From NCBI GenBank assembly GCA_021604645.1, contig BQJJ01000004.1, positions 124,001-188,000 of the forward strand: a stretch of DNA of 64,000 nucleotides, in the 5' to 3' direction. The translations under genes were made by a program, and so were the position numbers. Positions 14,318 through 23,227 of this stretch are shown in pieces. Numbering within the stretch: the first letter of the stretch is position 1; every line of letters starts with the position of its first letter. The notes below the pieces were generated by a model. It saw only the letters and a program-made list of their open reading frames with translations. It did not search any database and had not been told where the DNA came from. Source of the DNA: Methyloligella sp. GTDB lineage: Bacteria; Pseudomonadota; Alphaproteobacteria; Rhizobiales; HXMU1428-3.

Positions 14318-17269
14318 ATGTCTGATGATAAGACGGTTGATCGCTCACAAGCTGATGAGCGTGATTGGCGCGAGACTTTATTTCTTCCCAAAACTTCTTT
14401 TCCTATGAAAGCTGGTTTGCCAAAGCGTGAACCGGAATTTTTAGAGCGCTGGGAAGCACAAGATATTTATTCAAAATTGAGAGAAAAAGGAAAAGGGCGC
14501 CCGCAGTTTATTTTGCATGATGGTCCCCCTTATGCGAACGGCAATATTCATATTGGTCACGCGCTGAACAAGACACTGAAAGACTTAGTGGCTCGCTCGC
14601 AAAACATGCTTGGGTTTGATAGCCCATATGTACATGGTTGGGATTGTCATGGACTTCCGATTGAGTGGAAGGTTGAAGAGAAATACAGGAAAAAACAAAA
14701 AAACAAAGATGATGTTCCTGTGAATGAATTTCGCGCTGAGTGCCGTGCTTTTGCAGATGAGTGGGTTGGTGTTCAAAAATCTGAAATGCAACGGCTTGGT
14801 GTGCAGGGTGAATGGGACAATAGCTATAAGACCATGACCTTTGAGGCTGAAAAAACAATTGCTTCTGAGCTTTTGAAATTTGCTTTGAACGGCACGCTTT
14901 ACCAAGATTTCAAACCCGTGATGTGGTCTGTTGTTGAAAAAACCGCTTTGGCTGAAGCTGAAGTTGAATATGAAGACCATGAAAGCCCGACGATTTTTGT
15001 GAAATTCCCGGTTATTGCTGGTGATGAGGCTTTGGTTGGGGCGAATGTTGTTATTTGGACAACGACACCGTGGACGATCCCTGGTAACCGTGCGGTGGCT
15101 TTTGGTAAGCATTTGTCTTACGGCCTTTATGAGGTGACTGAAGCTGCCGAGGATAATTGGGCCAAGGTTGGTGACAAGTTCTTATTTGCAGATGCGTTGG
15201 CTGAGCAAGTACTTGCGTCAGCTAATGTTGAAGGCTTTGAACGCCGCCAAGATGTCGATCCAAGTTTGATCGAAGAATGTGCGCACCCGTTTAGAGGGCG
15301 GGGTTATGATTTCCAAGTGAGGCTTTATGCTGGTGATTTTGTGACGGAAGATGCAGGCACGGGCTTTGTGCATATCGCTCCTGGGCATGGCGCTGATGAC
15401 TATGGCCTTTATCTCTCGAACCAGCGGGCCTTTAGAGAAGCTGGCATTGATGGTGTTCCGCAAACGGTTCGCCCTGATGGTTTGTATCATGAAGATGTGC
15501 CTTTGTTTGGTGGCGACGAGCCTGCGCTTGTTATTAATCAGAAGGGTAAATTTGGTAATGCCAACAAACGTGTGATTGAAGAGCTTGTAAATGCAAATGC
15601 TTTAATCGGCCGAGGTAAGGTGAAGCACAGTTACCCTCATAGTTGGCGCTCAAAAGCGCCAGTGATTTTCCGGGCGACACCGCAATGGTTCATTGCGATT
15701 GATAAACCAATTGAAATCGAAGGGGCTGGTGAGGCGCGTTCTATTCGTGACCGAGCACTTCAAGCTATTGAAGAAACACAATTCGTGCCTGATACAGGGC
15801 GCAATCGTTTGAAGGCCATGGTTGAGAACCGGCCCGATTGGGTGATTTCTCGCCAGCGTGCCTGGGGTGTGCCTATTTGTATTTTTACAAATAAAGAAAC
15901 TGGGGCTGTTATCCCAAGCGCTGATTTTGAGAATTCAGACGCTTTAATCAAACGGATTGAAGATAGCTTTGAAGCAAATGGTGCAGATGCCTGGTTTGAG
16001 GCTGGCTCTAAAGAAGCTTATCTAGATGGCTTGGTTGAGAATGTTGATGACTGGGATCAGGTGATGGATATTCTTGATGTTTGGTTTGATAGCGGGTCGA
16101 CCCATGCGTTTGTGCTAGAAGGTCGTGATGGCTTGCGCGCTCCAGCTGATCTTTATTTAGAAGGGTCTGACCAACACCGTGGTTGGTTCCAATCCTCTCT
16201 CTTGGAGAGCTGCGGGACGCGTGGACGTGCACCTTACAAGGCGGTTTTAACACACGGCTTTACGCTTGATGCGAATGGCAAGAAGCAATCGAAGTCTCTT
16301 GGTAATGCGGTTGCACCGCAAAAAATCATTCAGCAATATGGTGCTGACATTTTGCGTCTTTGGGTGGCGTCAACCGATTATTGGGAAGACCAACGCATTG
16401 GCGATGAGATGATTAAGACCAGTGTTGAATCTTATCGCAAGCTTCGAAATACATTACGTTTTCTACTTGGCAATCTGCATCACTATAATGACGACTTGAA
16501 AGTCGATGTTGCTGACATGCCTGAGTTAGAGCGGGTGATGTTGCATCGGATAACTGAGATGGATGCTTTGGTTCGCAATGCATATGAAACTTACGAATTT
16601 AAAAAAGCGTTTCATGCGATTTTTCAATTTTGTACAGTTGAGCTTTCTGCGTTCTATTTTGATATCCGCAAAGATACACTTTATTGTGAAGCTCATTCTT
16701 CAAAAGCGCGCCGTGCATCGCTGACTGTTCTTAATGAGCTCTTTAATTGTTTAACCGCATGGCTTGCGCCAATTCTTGTTTTTACGATGGAAGAAGTTTG
16801 GCAGTCTCGCACAGAGGATGATGCGAATTCTGTTCACCTTAGAGATTTTCCTGAAGTTGCTTCTAACTGGGCTGATGCTGAGTTGGCTGAGAAATGGGAA
16901 AAGGTGCGCACTGTACGCCGGGTCGTTACTGGTGCGCTTGAAGTTGAGCGGCGCGAGAAACGCATTGGCTCTAGTTTAGAGTCTGCACCGGAGATTTTCA
17001 TTGCTGATGCTGATCTTTATGAGATTGTAAAAGACCAGGATTGGGCTGAGATCGCTATTACCTCAGGTGCGGTTTTAACTCAAGGAGACGTTCCAGGTGA
17101 TGCCTTCACATTGGATGATATTGCAGGCGTTGGTGTTGTTCCGAAAATGGCTGTTGGTGAGAAGTGTGCTCGTTCTTGGCGTGTGACGGAAGATGTTGGG
17201 CAAGATCCTGAATTTCCAGCTCTAAGTGCCCGCGATGCAAAAGCTGTTCGTGAATTTGACGCACTTTAA
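14318..17269 (+). CDS. ileS: Isoleucyl-tRNA synthetase
   Basis: It charges tRNA-Ile with isoleucine. The product has 983 residues, a normal length. The class I motifs are HIGH in DGPPYANGNIHIGHALNK and KQSKS in GKKQSKSLGNAV. The editing domain lies between them (VIWTTTPWTIPGNRAVAF). The C-terminal tail KCARSWRVTEDVG is a remnant of the zinc-binding finger, with only one cysteine, as in many alphaproteobacteria. The start is the ATG at 14318, directly after a TTG, with GAAGG about ten bases upstream. It is followed by a family C element and then lspA. Confidence 0.97.
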   Translation: MSDDKTVDRSQADERDWRETLFLPKTSFPMKAGLPKREPEFLERWEAQDIYSKLREKGKGRPQFILHDGPPYANGNIHIGHALNKTLKDLVARSQNMLGFDSPYVHGWDCHGLPIEWKVEEKYRKKQKNKDDVPVNEFRAECRAFADEWVGVQKSEMQRLGVQGEWDNSYKTMTFEAEKTIASELLKFALNGTLYQDFKPVMWSVVEKTALAEAEVEYEDHESPTIFVKFPVIAGDEALVGANVVIWTTTPWTIPGNRAVAFGKHLSYGLYEVTEAAEDNWAKVGDKFLFADALAEQVLASANVEGFERRQDVDPSLIEECAHPFRGRGYDFQVRLYAGDFVTEDAGTGFVHIAPGHGADDYGLYLSNQRAFREAGIDGVPQTVRPDGLYHEDVPLFGGDEPALVINQKGKFGNANKRVIEELVNANALIGRGKVKHSYPHSWRSKAPVIFRATPQWFIAIDKPIEIEGAGEARSIRDRALQAIEETQFVPDTGRNRLKAMVENRPDWVISRQRAWGVPICIFTNKETGAVIPSADFENSDALIKRIEDSFEANGADAWFEAGSKEAYLDGLVENVDDWDQVMDILDVWFDSGSTHAFVLEGRDGLRAPADLYLEGSDQHRGWFQSSLLESCGTRGRAPYKAVLTHGFTLDANGKKQSKSLGNAVAPQKIIQQYGADILRLWVASTDYWEDQRIGDEMIKTSVESYRKLRNTLRFLLGNLHHYNDDLKVDVADMPELERVMLHRITEMDALVRNAYETYEFKKAFHAIFQFCTVELSAFYFDIRKDTLYCEAHSSKARRASLTVLNELFNCLTAWLAPILVFTMEEVWQSRTEDDANSVHLRDFPEVASNWADAELAEKWEKVRTVRRVVTGALEVERREKRIGSSLESAPEIFIADADLYEIVKDQDWAEIAITSGAVLTQGDVPGDAFTLDDIAGVGVVPKMAVGEKCARSWRVTEDVGQDPEFPALSARDAKAVREFDAL

Positions 17270-17298
17270 GTTTAATTTAGGGCATGTTTGTTCTCATT

Positions 17299-17399
17299 TA
17301 GAGCATTTCTCTTTTATTTTATAATATTGGAATGCTCTAAATTCTTTGTTTTTACGCACTTCTTATCGGAAAACCGCGTAACACTTTTCCGGAAGTGCT
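17299..17399. repeat. Family C mosaic repeat (RIME-like), copy 1
   Basis: There are two consecutive palindromes. TAGAGCATT...AATGCTCTA lies at 17299-17339, and GCACTTC...GAAGTGC at 17356-17398 with an inner CGGAAAA/TTTTCCG stem. The arrangement resembles the rhizobial intergenic mosaic elements known from Sinorhizobium. It ends 20 bases before lspA. Confidence 0.75.
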
Positions 17400-17418
17400 C
17401 TAGTTAGGAATTTGATTG

Positions 17419-17970
17419 ATGACACTTTCTGTTTGGGGCCGTTATTCAATTTTTGGTGTGTTGGTTGCTTTGATTACGTTTGTGCTCGACCAGCTTTCAA
17501 AATATTGGATTGTTCAGATTTTCTGGCCTCAAACGGGGTGTGACCCTTTGAATTTTGCTAAAGCTTATTTGTGCTCTTATGAGGTTACGTCTTTTATGGA
17601 TTTAACCATGGCGTGGAATAAAGGGGTATCTTATGGGCTATTGGCGCAAGATAGTGATTTAGGGCGTTGGCTTCTCATTGGTTTTTCACTTGTTGCCATG
17701 ATTGGATTTTTTCTTTGGTTAGCGAGGGCTTTGTGCCCGATTTTAGCTTTGGGAATTGGACTTATTATAGGCGGGGCTGCTGGCAATGCTGTGGATCGTG
17801 TGATATATGAGGCTGTGGCTGATTTCGTATTGCTGCATGCTTTTGGCTATAATTGGTATATTTTTAATATAGCCGATGTTGCGATTGTTTTTGGGGCCGC
17901 ATTGTTGTTTTATCATTTGATATTTATTGACCCAAAAACAGCAAAGAATGTTAATGCTGGAAGTGGTTAA
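17419..17970 (+). CDS. lspA: Lipoprotein signal peptidase (signal peptidase II)
   Basis: This inner-membrane aspartic protease cleaves prolipoprotein signal peptides. The product has 183 residues and four membrane segments. Conserved boxes are FVLDQLSKYWI, MAWNKGVSYGLL, GGAAGNAVDRVIYEAVADFV with the first catalytic Asp, and FNIADVAIVFGA with the second. The start is the ATG at 17419, preceded by TTAGGAA eight bases upstream. A predicted lipoprotein is the next gene, a fitting but not unusual neighbour. Confidence 0.95.
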   Translation: MTLSVWGRYSIFGVLVALITFVLDQLSKYWIVQIFWPQTGCDPLNFAKAYLCSYEVTSFMDLTMAWNKGVSYGLLAQDSDLGRWLLIGFSLVAMIGFFLWLARALCPILALGIGLIIGGAAGNAVDRVIYEAVADFVLLHAFGYNWYIFNIADVAIVFGAALLFYHLIFIDPKTAKNVNAGSG

Positions 17971-18157
17971 TAGCTTCTTTGCGATTGTTTAAAGCGATTA
18001 CCATCGTAAAAAGGCCTTAAATGACTTTTATGAGTTGAAACAAGAAGATATCAGAGACAAGTTTTGAGGTTGTTTTGTATTTTGTTTGATTTTATCATAT
18101 GATTTTGCAAGATGAATTGATTTCTATATCAATATTAGGGTGTTAAAGGGCTGATTT

Positions 18158-18658
18158 ATGCTGAATTTGGGAAAAATTTGTCATATTTGTAATGGATCTT
18201 TCTGTTTGAAGGCTCTTTCAAAATTATTTTTTAAATCAACCCTTCTAATAGGCCTCCTATTTTCACTCGTAATCTCTTTAGGGGCTTGTAGCTCAGATGA
18301 TGTTGTTCTTGAAGGGGCGCTTTTTGAAGCTGCTGGTATTGCAGGCAGTTTAACTAAAAAGCAAAAAACTCCAAAAGTTAAGGAACGTTCTGGTCTGGTT
18401 TTGCCACCTGCGGCTCATTTGCCTGAACCTGGGAAACGTGTTGCTGTTCAGCAAGAAGATCAAAATTGGCCTGACGATCCTGATTTGAAACGAAAACAAC
18501 TTGCTTCTCAGTCAGAAAAGGAAAGACAAAAGTATTGTACTGATATTGGTCGTAATACTGCTGACCCTGAGTATGATGAGGAAAAAGCTGATAAATGTGG
18601 CTCATTTATCTCCAAAGCTTTGAATGGATTTGATCGACCTGCTGAAGGTGCGCAATAA
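18158..18658 (+). CDS. Predicted outer-envelope lipoprotein between lspA and the M16 genes
   Basis: The product has 166 residues. An N-terminal hydrophobic segment (about 26-42) ends in a lipobox LGAC, giving a lipidated Cys at about position 44. The mature part has RSGLVLPPAAHLPEPGK and NWPDDPDLKRKQL, both proline-rich and typical of the small lipoprotein found at this place (after lspA) in other Hyphomicrobiales. Some relatives are listed under DUF3035/BamF, a beta-barrel assembly accessory, but I am not sure the match holds. The N-terminal leader is longer than usual, so a later start is possible. AAGGG lies eight bases before the chosen ATG. Confidence 0.78.
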   Translation: MLNLGKICHICNGSFCLKALSKLFFKSTLLIGLLFSLVISLGACSSDDVVLEGALFEAAGIAGSLTKKQKTPKVKERSGLVLPPAAHLPEPGKRVAVQQEDQNWPDDPDLKRKQLASQSEKERQKYCTDIGRNTADPEYDEEKADKCGSFISKALNGFDRPAEGAQ

Positions 18659-18825
18659 TAGCAGGTCTCTGCTTCAATTGTGCGTTCTTCTCGCTCTAGA
18701 TGGTAATTTTATATTCTGCTATCTCTTAAATTTTTTTCTCACAAGAGTGTGAATGTTAAAATCCGCTCTTTTCTTTCTCAAATAAAAACCTATATTTATT
18801 GAACTTGTAATTTTGGAATGACAAT

Positions 18826-20235
18826 ATGAAGCATGTTTCGAAAGGGTTGTGCCGAACTCTAAAAATTGTATCGGCACTGATGTTTATTATGGGCGCACTT
18901 TTAACCACTACAAAAGCCATTAACGCTAAAGATGATGCTAAGAGCTCTAGCGGGCCGGAAGTTACCTATTTTAAAATGGAAAACGGACTTGATGTGGTGG
19001 TAATTCCAGATCATAGAGCTCCGGTTGTAACTCATATGGTGTGGTACCGTGTGGGGGCTGCTGATGAAGCGCCAGGGGTTTCTGGGATTGCGCATTTTCT
19101 TGAACATTTGATGTTTAAGGGAACGGAAAAAATTGCTCCGGGTGAATTTTCTAAAATTATTGCTCGTAATGGCGGGGAAGATAATGCTTTCACCAGCCAG
19201 GATGTGACTGCTTATTTCCAACGTGTGGCAAAAGAACATTTGCCAATGGTTATGGAGATGGAAGCGGATCGGATGAATAATCTGAAATTGCTGGAGAAAG
19301 ATGTTTTAACAGAAAGAGACGTGATTTTAGAAGAACGTCGTTCGCGTGTTGAGAATAATCCAAACTCTCTCTTGGGTGAACAGATTAGTGCGTCCCTTTA
19401 TTTATCTCACCCCTATGGCATTCCAGTCATTGGTTGGATGCATGAAATGGCTAAACTAAGTCGTAAAGATGCCCTTGAGCATTATAAGAATTATTATGCA
19501 CCGAATAACGCTATTCTTATTGTTGCAGGTGATGTGACTTCTGACGAAGTAAAGCGTTTGGCTGACAAGTTTTATGCCCCTGTCAAGCGCGGACCTGATT
19601 TGCCAGCTCGTGAGCGGCCAATGGAGCCACCGCATGTTTCTCCGCGCCGTGTCGTACTTGAAGATGAGCGGGCAGGTAAACTTGCCTGGCAGCGACATTA
19701 TTTAGTGCCGAGCTTTAAAACCGCACCGAAGGGTGATTCTGAAGCTCTTGAGATGCTTATGAAAGTTGCAACAGGTGGTACGACTAGCCGTTTATATAAA
19801 AAATTAGTTGTTGCAGACAAGCTTGCTTCAAGTGCTGGTGGTGGATACTCAGCCAGTGGTTTGGATTATGGTGGACTTTATATTTATGCCATTCCTTCTA
19901 AAGGGGTGACAGTTGAACAAATTGAAAGTGCTATTGACGATGTTTTTGAAAAAATTGCCAAAGAAGGGATCAGTGAACTTGAGCTTAATCGTGCTCGCAA
20001 TGCATATATAGCTGATTATGTTTATGGCAATGATAGCCAATCTGGTTTGGCGCGTCGTTATGGGTTTGCGCTTGCAACAGGTTGGTCAATTCAAGACATT
20101 GAATCTTATCCGGAGCGATTGAAAAAAGTGACAGTTGAAGATCTTCAACGTGTTGCTGCTAAATATTTGGATATTAATTCATCTGTTACTGGAATTTTAA
20201 TTCCTAAGGCTAAGAAAATGGCTGAAAAGAAATAA
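18826..20235 (+). CDS. M16-family zinc peptidase, catalytic subunit, exported
   Basis: The product has 469 residues. An N-terminal signal sequence (about 10-35) suggests export to the periplasm. The inverted zinc motif HxxEH is intact in IAHFLEHLMFKG, and the third metal ligand region reads LTERDVILEERRSRVENNP. The C-terminal half has the second M16 fold, with the arginine/tyrosine loop region GTTSRLYKKL. The next gene encodes a second M16 protein that lacks the zinc motif. In this family the two often form a heterodimer, as in mitochondrial processing peptidase (inference for this pair). The substrate is unknown. Confidence 0.93.
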   Translation: MKHVSKGLCRTLKIVSALMFIMGALLTTTKAINAKDDAKSSSGPEVTYFKMENGLDVVVIPDHRAPVVTHMVWYRVGAADEAPGVSGIAHFLEHLMFKGTEKIAPGEFSKIIARNGGEDNAFTSQDVTAYFQRVAKEHLPMVMEMEADRMNNLKLLEKDVLTERDVILEERRSRVENNPNSLLGEQISASLYLSHPYGIPVIGWMHEMAKLSRKDALEHYKNYYAPNNAILIVAGDVTSDEVKRLADKFYAPVKRGPDLPARERPMEPPHVSPRRVVLEDERAGKLAWQRHYLVPSFKTAPKGDSEALEMLMKVATGGTTSRLYKKLVVADKLASSAGGGYSASGLDYGGLYIYAIPSKGVTVEQIESAIDDVFEKIAKEGISELELNRARNAYIADYVYGNDSQSGLARRYGFALATGWSIQDIESYPERLKKVTVEDLQRVAAKYLDINSSVTGILIPKAKKMAEKK

Positions 20236-20331
20236 AGCGATCAATTAATAAACTTAAGAAATAATTTTGGCTTTAAAACTAAATGGCTTCTTATGACAAA
20301 TAATAATAGTTTGAAGAATAGGGATATTGGC

Positions 20332-21681
20332 ATGGTTCTAAAACCTTTTCAGTTTACCAAACCTGTGGTGCTTTTCCTGCTTACAGTTTTGGCTTTGCCA
20401 TTTTTGAATAATGAGGCGTTTGCTATGAAGGTTGAACGGGTTGTCAGTCCACTTGGTATCGAAGCCTGGTTGGTTCAAGAGAAAAATGTTCCATTAATTG
20501 CAATGCAATTTGCGTTTAATGGTGGTGCTGCTCAAGATGAGACAGGCAAAGAAGGAACGGCCTATCTACTTTCTGGGATGCTTGATGAAGGTGCTGGTGA
20601 TTTAACTTCAACGCAATTTCAGGAAAAGATTGAAGAAATTGCAATTCGCCTTGGTTTTGAAGCGTCGCGAGATAATTTCTCTGGCAAATTTCAGACACTT
20701 AGTGAACGTAAAGATGAAGCGTTTGATCTTTTAAAATTGGCGATTACGCAACCGAGGTTTGATCAAGATGCGATTGATCGAGTTCGCTTGCAAATTATTT
20801 CTGGTTTGAAGTTTGAAGAGAATAACCCGAACAATGTTGCCACGCGGACATGGTTTAAAAATTCATTCGGTGACCACCCTTATGCTCGGCCTACTAAGGG
20901 CACAGAGGCAAGTTTGAGAGCTTTAACACAGGATGATTTAAAAGCCGTTCATAAAAAGATTTTTTCACGTGAAAATTTAAAAATATCAGTTGTTGGAGAT
21001 ATCTCTCCTGAAGAGCTTGGGGTTTTAATTGACAAGGTATTTGGCGATCTACCTGAGAAATCTGGAGTGACTGACGTTCCTGAAGCTGAGCCAGTATTTG
21101 GTCCTAAGGTTGATAATGTGATTATGGGAGTTCCACAATCAGTTGTTCAATTTGGTCATCAAGGTTTAAAACGTGATGATAAAGATTTTATACCAGCTTA
21201 TATATTAAATTATATTATGGGAGGTGGTGGTTTTGCCTCTCGTCTGATGGAAGAGGTTCGTGAAAAACGGGGATTGGCTTATTCAGTTTATAGCTATTTA
21301 TATCCTTTAAAACATAGTGCTTTGGTTTTAGGTGGTGTTGCAACTAAGAATTCATCTGTTCCAGAAGCCATGGATTTAATCAAGAAAGAGTTTATTCGTA
21401 TGGCTAATGATGGGCCTAGCGAAGAAGAACTGAAGAATGCTAAGAACTATTTAACCGGCTCATATGCTCTTCGATTTGATACATCTTCAAAAATTGCTAG
21501 TCAATTGTTGTGGATTCAGGTTGAAGGACTTGGTATGGATTATATTGATAAACGAAATGAAATGATTAATGCTGTGAACATGTCTCAAATTCGTGATGTA
21601 GCTAAGCGATTGTTTCAAGGAGATAAATTACGGTTTGTAGTTGTTGGTCAGCCTATTCCGGAGGCGCCTGAAACTCAATAG
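20332..21681 (+). CDS. M16-family peptidase homologue, non-catalytic subunit, exported
   Basis: The product has 449 residues from the ATG at 20332, which has AGGGA seven bases upstream. An in-frame ATG at 20293 has no ribosome site. It begins with a signal peptide ending in NEAFA. The M16 fold is clear (GGGGFASRLMEEVREKRGLA), but the HxxEH position reads GTAYLLSGML, so zinc cannot be bound. It follows the active M16 gene by 96 bases. The glycine-rich loop typical of the non-catalytic partner is replaced by MGGGG near residue 300. It is likely the substrate-binding half of a heterodimer. Confidence 0.92.
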   Translation: MVLKPFQFTKPVVLFLLTVLALPFLNNEAFAMKVERVVSPLGIEAWLVQEKNVPLIAMQFAFNGGAAQDETGKEGTAYLLSGMLDEGAGDLTSTQFQEKIEEIAIRLGFEASRDNFSGKFQTLSERKDEAFDLLKLAITQPRFDQDAIDRVRLQIISGLKFEENNPNNVATRTWFKNSFGDHPYARPTKGTEASLRALTQDDLKAVHKKIFSRENLKISVVGDISPEELGVLIDKVFGDLPEKSGVTDVPEAEPVFGPKVDNVIMGVPQSVVQFGHQGLKRDDKDFIPAYILNYIMGGGGFASRLMEEVREKRGLAYSVYSYLYPLKHSALVLGGVATKNSSVPEAMDLIKKEFIRMANDGPSEEELKNAKNYLTGSYALRFDTSSKIASQLLWIQVEGLGMDYIDKRNEMINAVNMSQIRDVAKRLFQGDKLRFVVVGQPIPEAPETQ

Positions 21682-21722
21682 CTCTTAAACCGTATATTAT
21701 TAGATGTTGGGGGATGTAGGTT

Positions 21723-23063
21723 TTGACGATTACCTATGATATTAGCGGTTGTCTAGCAAATGTAGTTGGCGATAATGGTCTAACTCCAACGGAATATGAC
21801 AAATGGTTTGAGAGAGCCAGAAATGGAGCTAAACAGCTTAAAATTGCTTATGAAGCAGAGCTGTTGCCTTTACTCAGGATTGCTGAACGCCGTGATGACA
21901 TTGAGATATTAACAGAAAAATTTTATTCTCTTATTGAAGGGAATGATAGTGTTGGCGAAGCTGACACTGTTGTTTTCCTAGGAACTGGTGGCTCTAGTCT
22001 TGGTGGCCAAACCATTGCTCAGATGGGTGGATGGTTCATTCCTGGCGATGATGTAAACCAGCCTCGCAAACTTCCTCGTACTCGTATTTTTGATAATCTT
22101 GATCCGCGCTCTCTTGAGCGGGGCATTGGTTTGCTTGATTTGAAAAAAGCACGTTTTGTTATCATTTCTAAATCAGGTAATACGGCAGAAACGCTTCTAC
22201 AGACAATTACTGTTATCAATGCATTTAAAGAAGCTGGGCTTGAATCTTATATTGGCAAGTCTATTTTGGGGCTTTCTGAGCCACCAGTCCCGGGAGGTAA
22301 AAATGGCCTTCGGGATTTGCTTGGGATTTATGATTGTGAGTTTTTGGACCATGAGACGGATATTGGTGGTCGTTTTTCCTGTTTGACGAATGTTGGACTT
22401 ATCTTTGCTGTGGCACGTGGTATGGACCCTTTTCAATTGAGAGAAGGTGCTTCTAAAATTATTAACCACCTTGTTTATGGTGAGACTTACGAAGAGTTTA
22501 TGCCTGTGCTTGGCTCTGCAGTTTGTGTGGGGCTTTATCAAGAACGTAATATCAATAACTTTGTTATGATGCCTTATATTAACCAGCTTGCCCGTTTTGC
22601 GAATTGGTATGTGCAATTATGGGCGGAGAGTTTGGGCAAAGATGGTGTGGGGATGACACCTATTGCTGCACTTGGCCCCGTGGATCAGCATAGTCAGTTG
22701 CAGCTTTATATGGATGGGCCGATTGATAAGCTTGTGACGATTGTTGCAACAGAGACAACAGGCAAGGGGCCGTTTATTGACAAGGACTTAGCTGGTGTTG
22801 CTGGTATGGATTTTTTCTCTGATCGTCATGTTGGAGATTTGGTCAGTGCGCAAGCTCGAGCAACTCGTTCGGCTCTTGAGGAAGCAAATCGACCGACACG
22901 TTTCATTCGCGTTTCAGAGGTGAATGAATTTACGCTTGGACAATTGTTGATGAGCTTTATGGTTGAGACCATTTTGGCGGCCGGATTGCTGAATATTAAT
23001 GCGTTTGATCAACCAGCTGTTGAAGTAGGTAAACGTATGGCGCGTGATTTTTTACGGAATTAG
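21723..23063 (+). CDS. pgi: Glucose-6-phosphate isomerase
   Basis: It interconverts glucose-6-phosphate and fructose-6-phosphate. The product has 446 residues, the shorter form seen in some alphaproteobacteria. The sugar isomerase (SIS) folds are visible as GTGGSSLGGQ and FVIISKSGNTAETLLQT, with conserved GGRFSCLTNVG and the later PVDQHSQLQLYMDG catalytic region. The start is a TTG, preceded by GGGGGA eight bases upstream. An in-frame ATG nine bases before is followed at once by a TAG codon and cannot be used. It sits between the M16 pair and mutL and is transcribed with them. Confidence 0.93.
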   Translation: MTITYDISGCLANVVGDNGLTPTEYDKWFERARNGAKQLKIAYEAELLPLLRIAERRDDIEILTEKFYSLIEGNDSVGEADTVVFLGTGGSSLGGQTIAQMGGWFIPGDDVNQPRKLPRTRIFDNLDPRSLERGIGLLDLKKARFVIISKSGNTAETLLQTITVINAFKEAGLESYIGKSILGLSEPPVPGGKNGLRDLLGIYDCEFLDHETDIGGRFSCLTNVGLIFAVARGMDPFQLREGASKIINHLVYGETYEEFMPVLGSAVCVGLYQERNINNFVMMPYINQLARFANWYVQLWAESLGKDGVGMTPIAALGPVDQHSQLQLYMDGPIDKLVTIVATETTGKGPFIDKDLAGVAGMDFFSDRHVGDLVSAQARATRSALEEANRPTRFIRVSEVNEFTLGQLLMSFMVETILAAGLLNINAFDQPAVEVGKRMARDFLRN

Positions 23064-23227
23064 GCTCTTAAAAATAATTGTTCTTAAGTTTTTCAACTTT
23101 TTCGGTCTTTCTTCACTGATACTGTCTTTGCAGCTATAGTTTAGGGTGAGGAGAAGGAACGTTTTTATTTGCCCAATCTGTTGCGCTTTTTCCTTGTCTT
23201 TTCAAGAAATTATTTGGACAAAAATTT

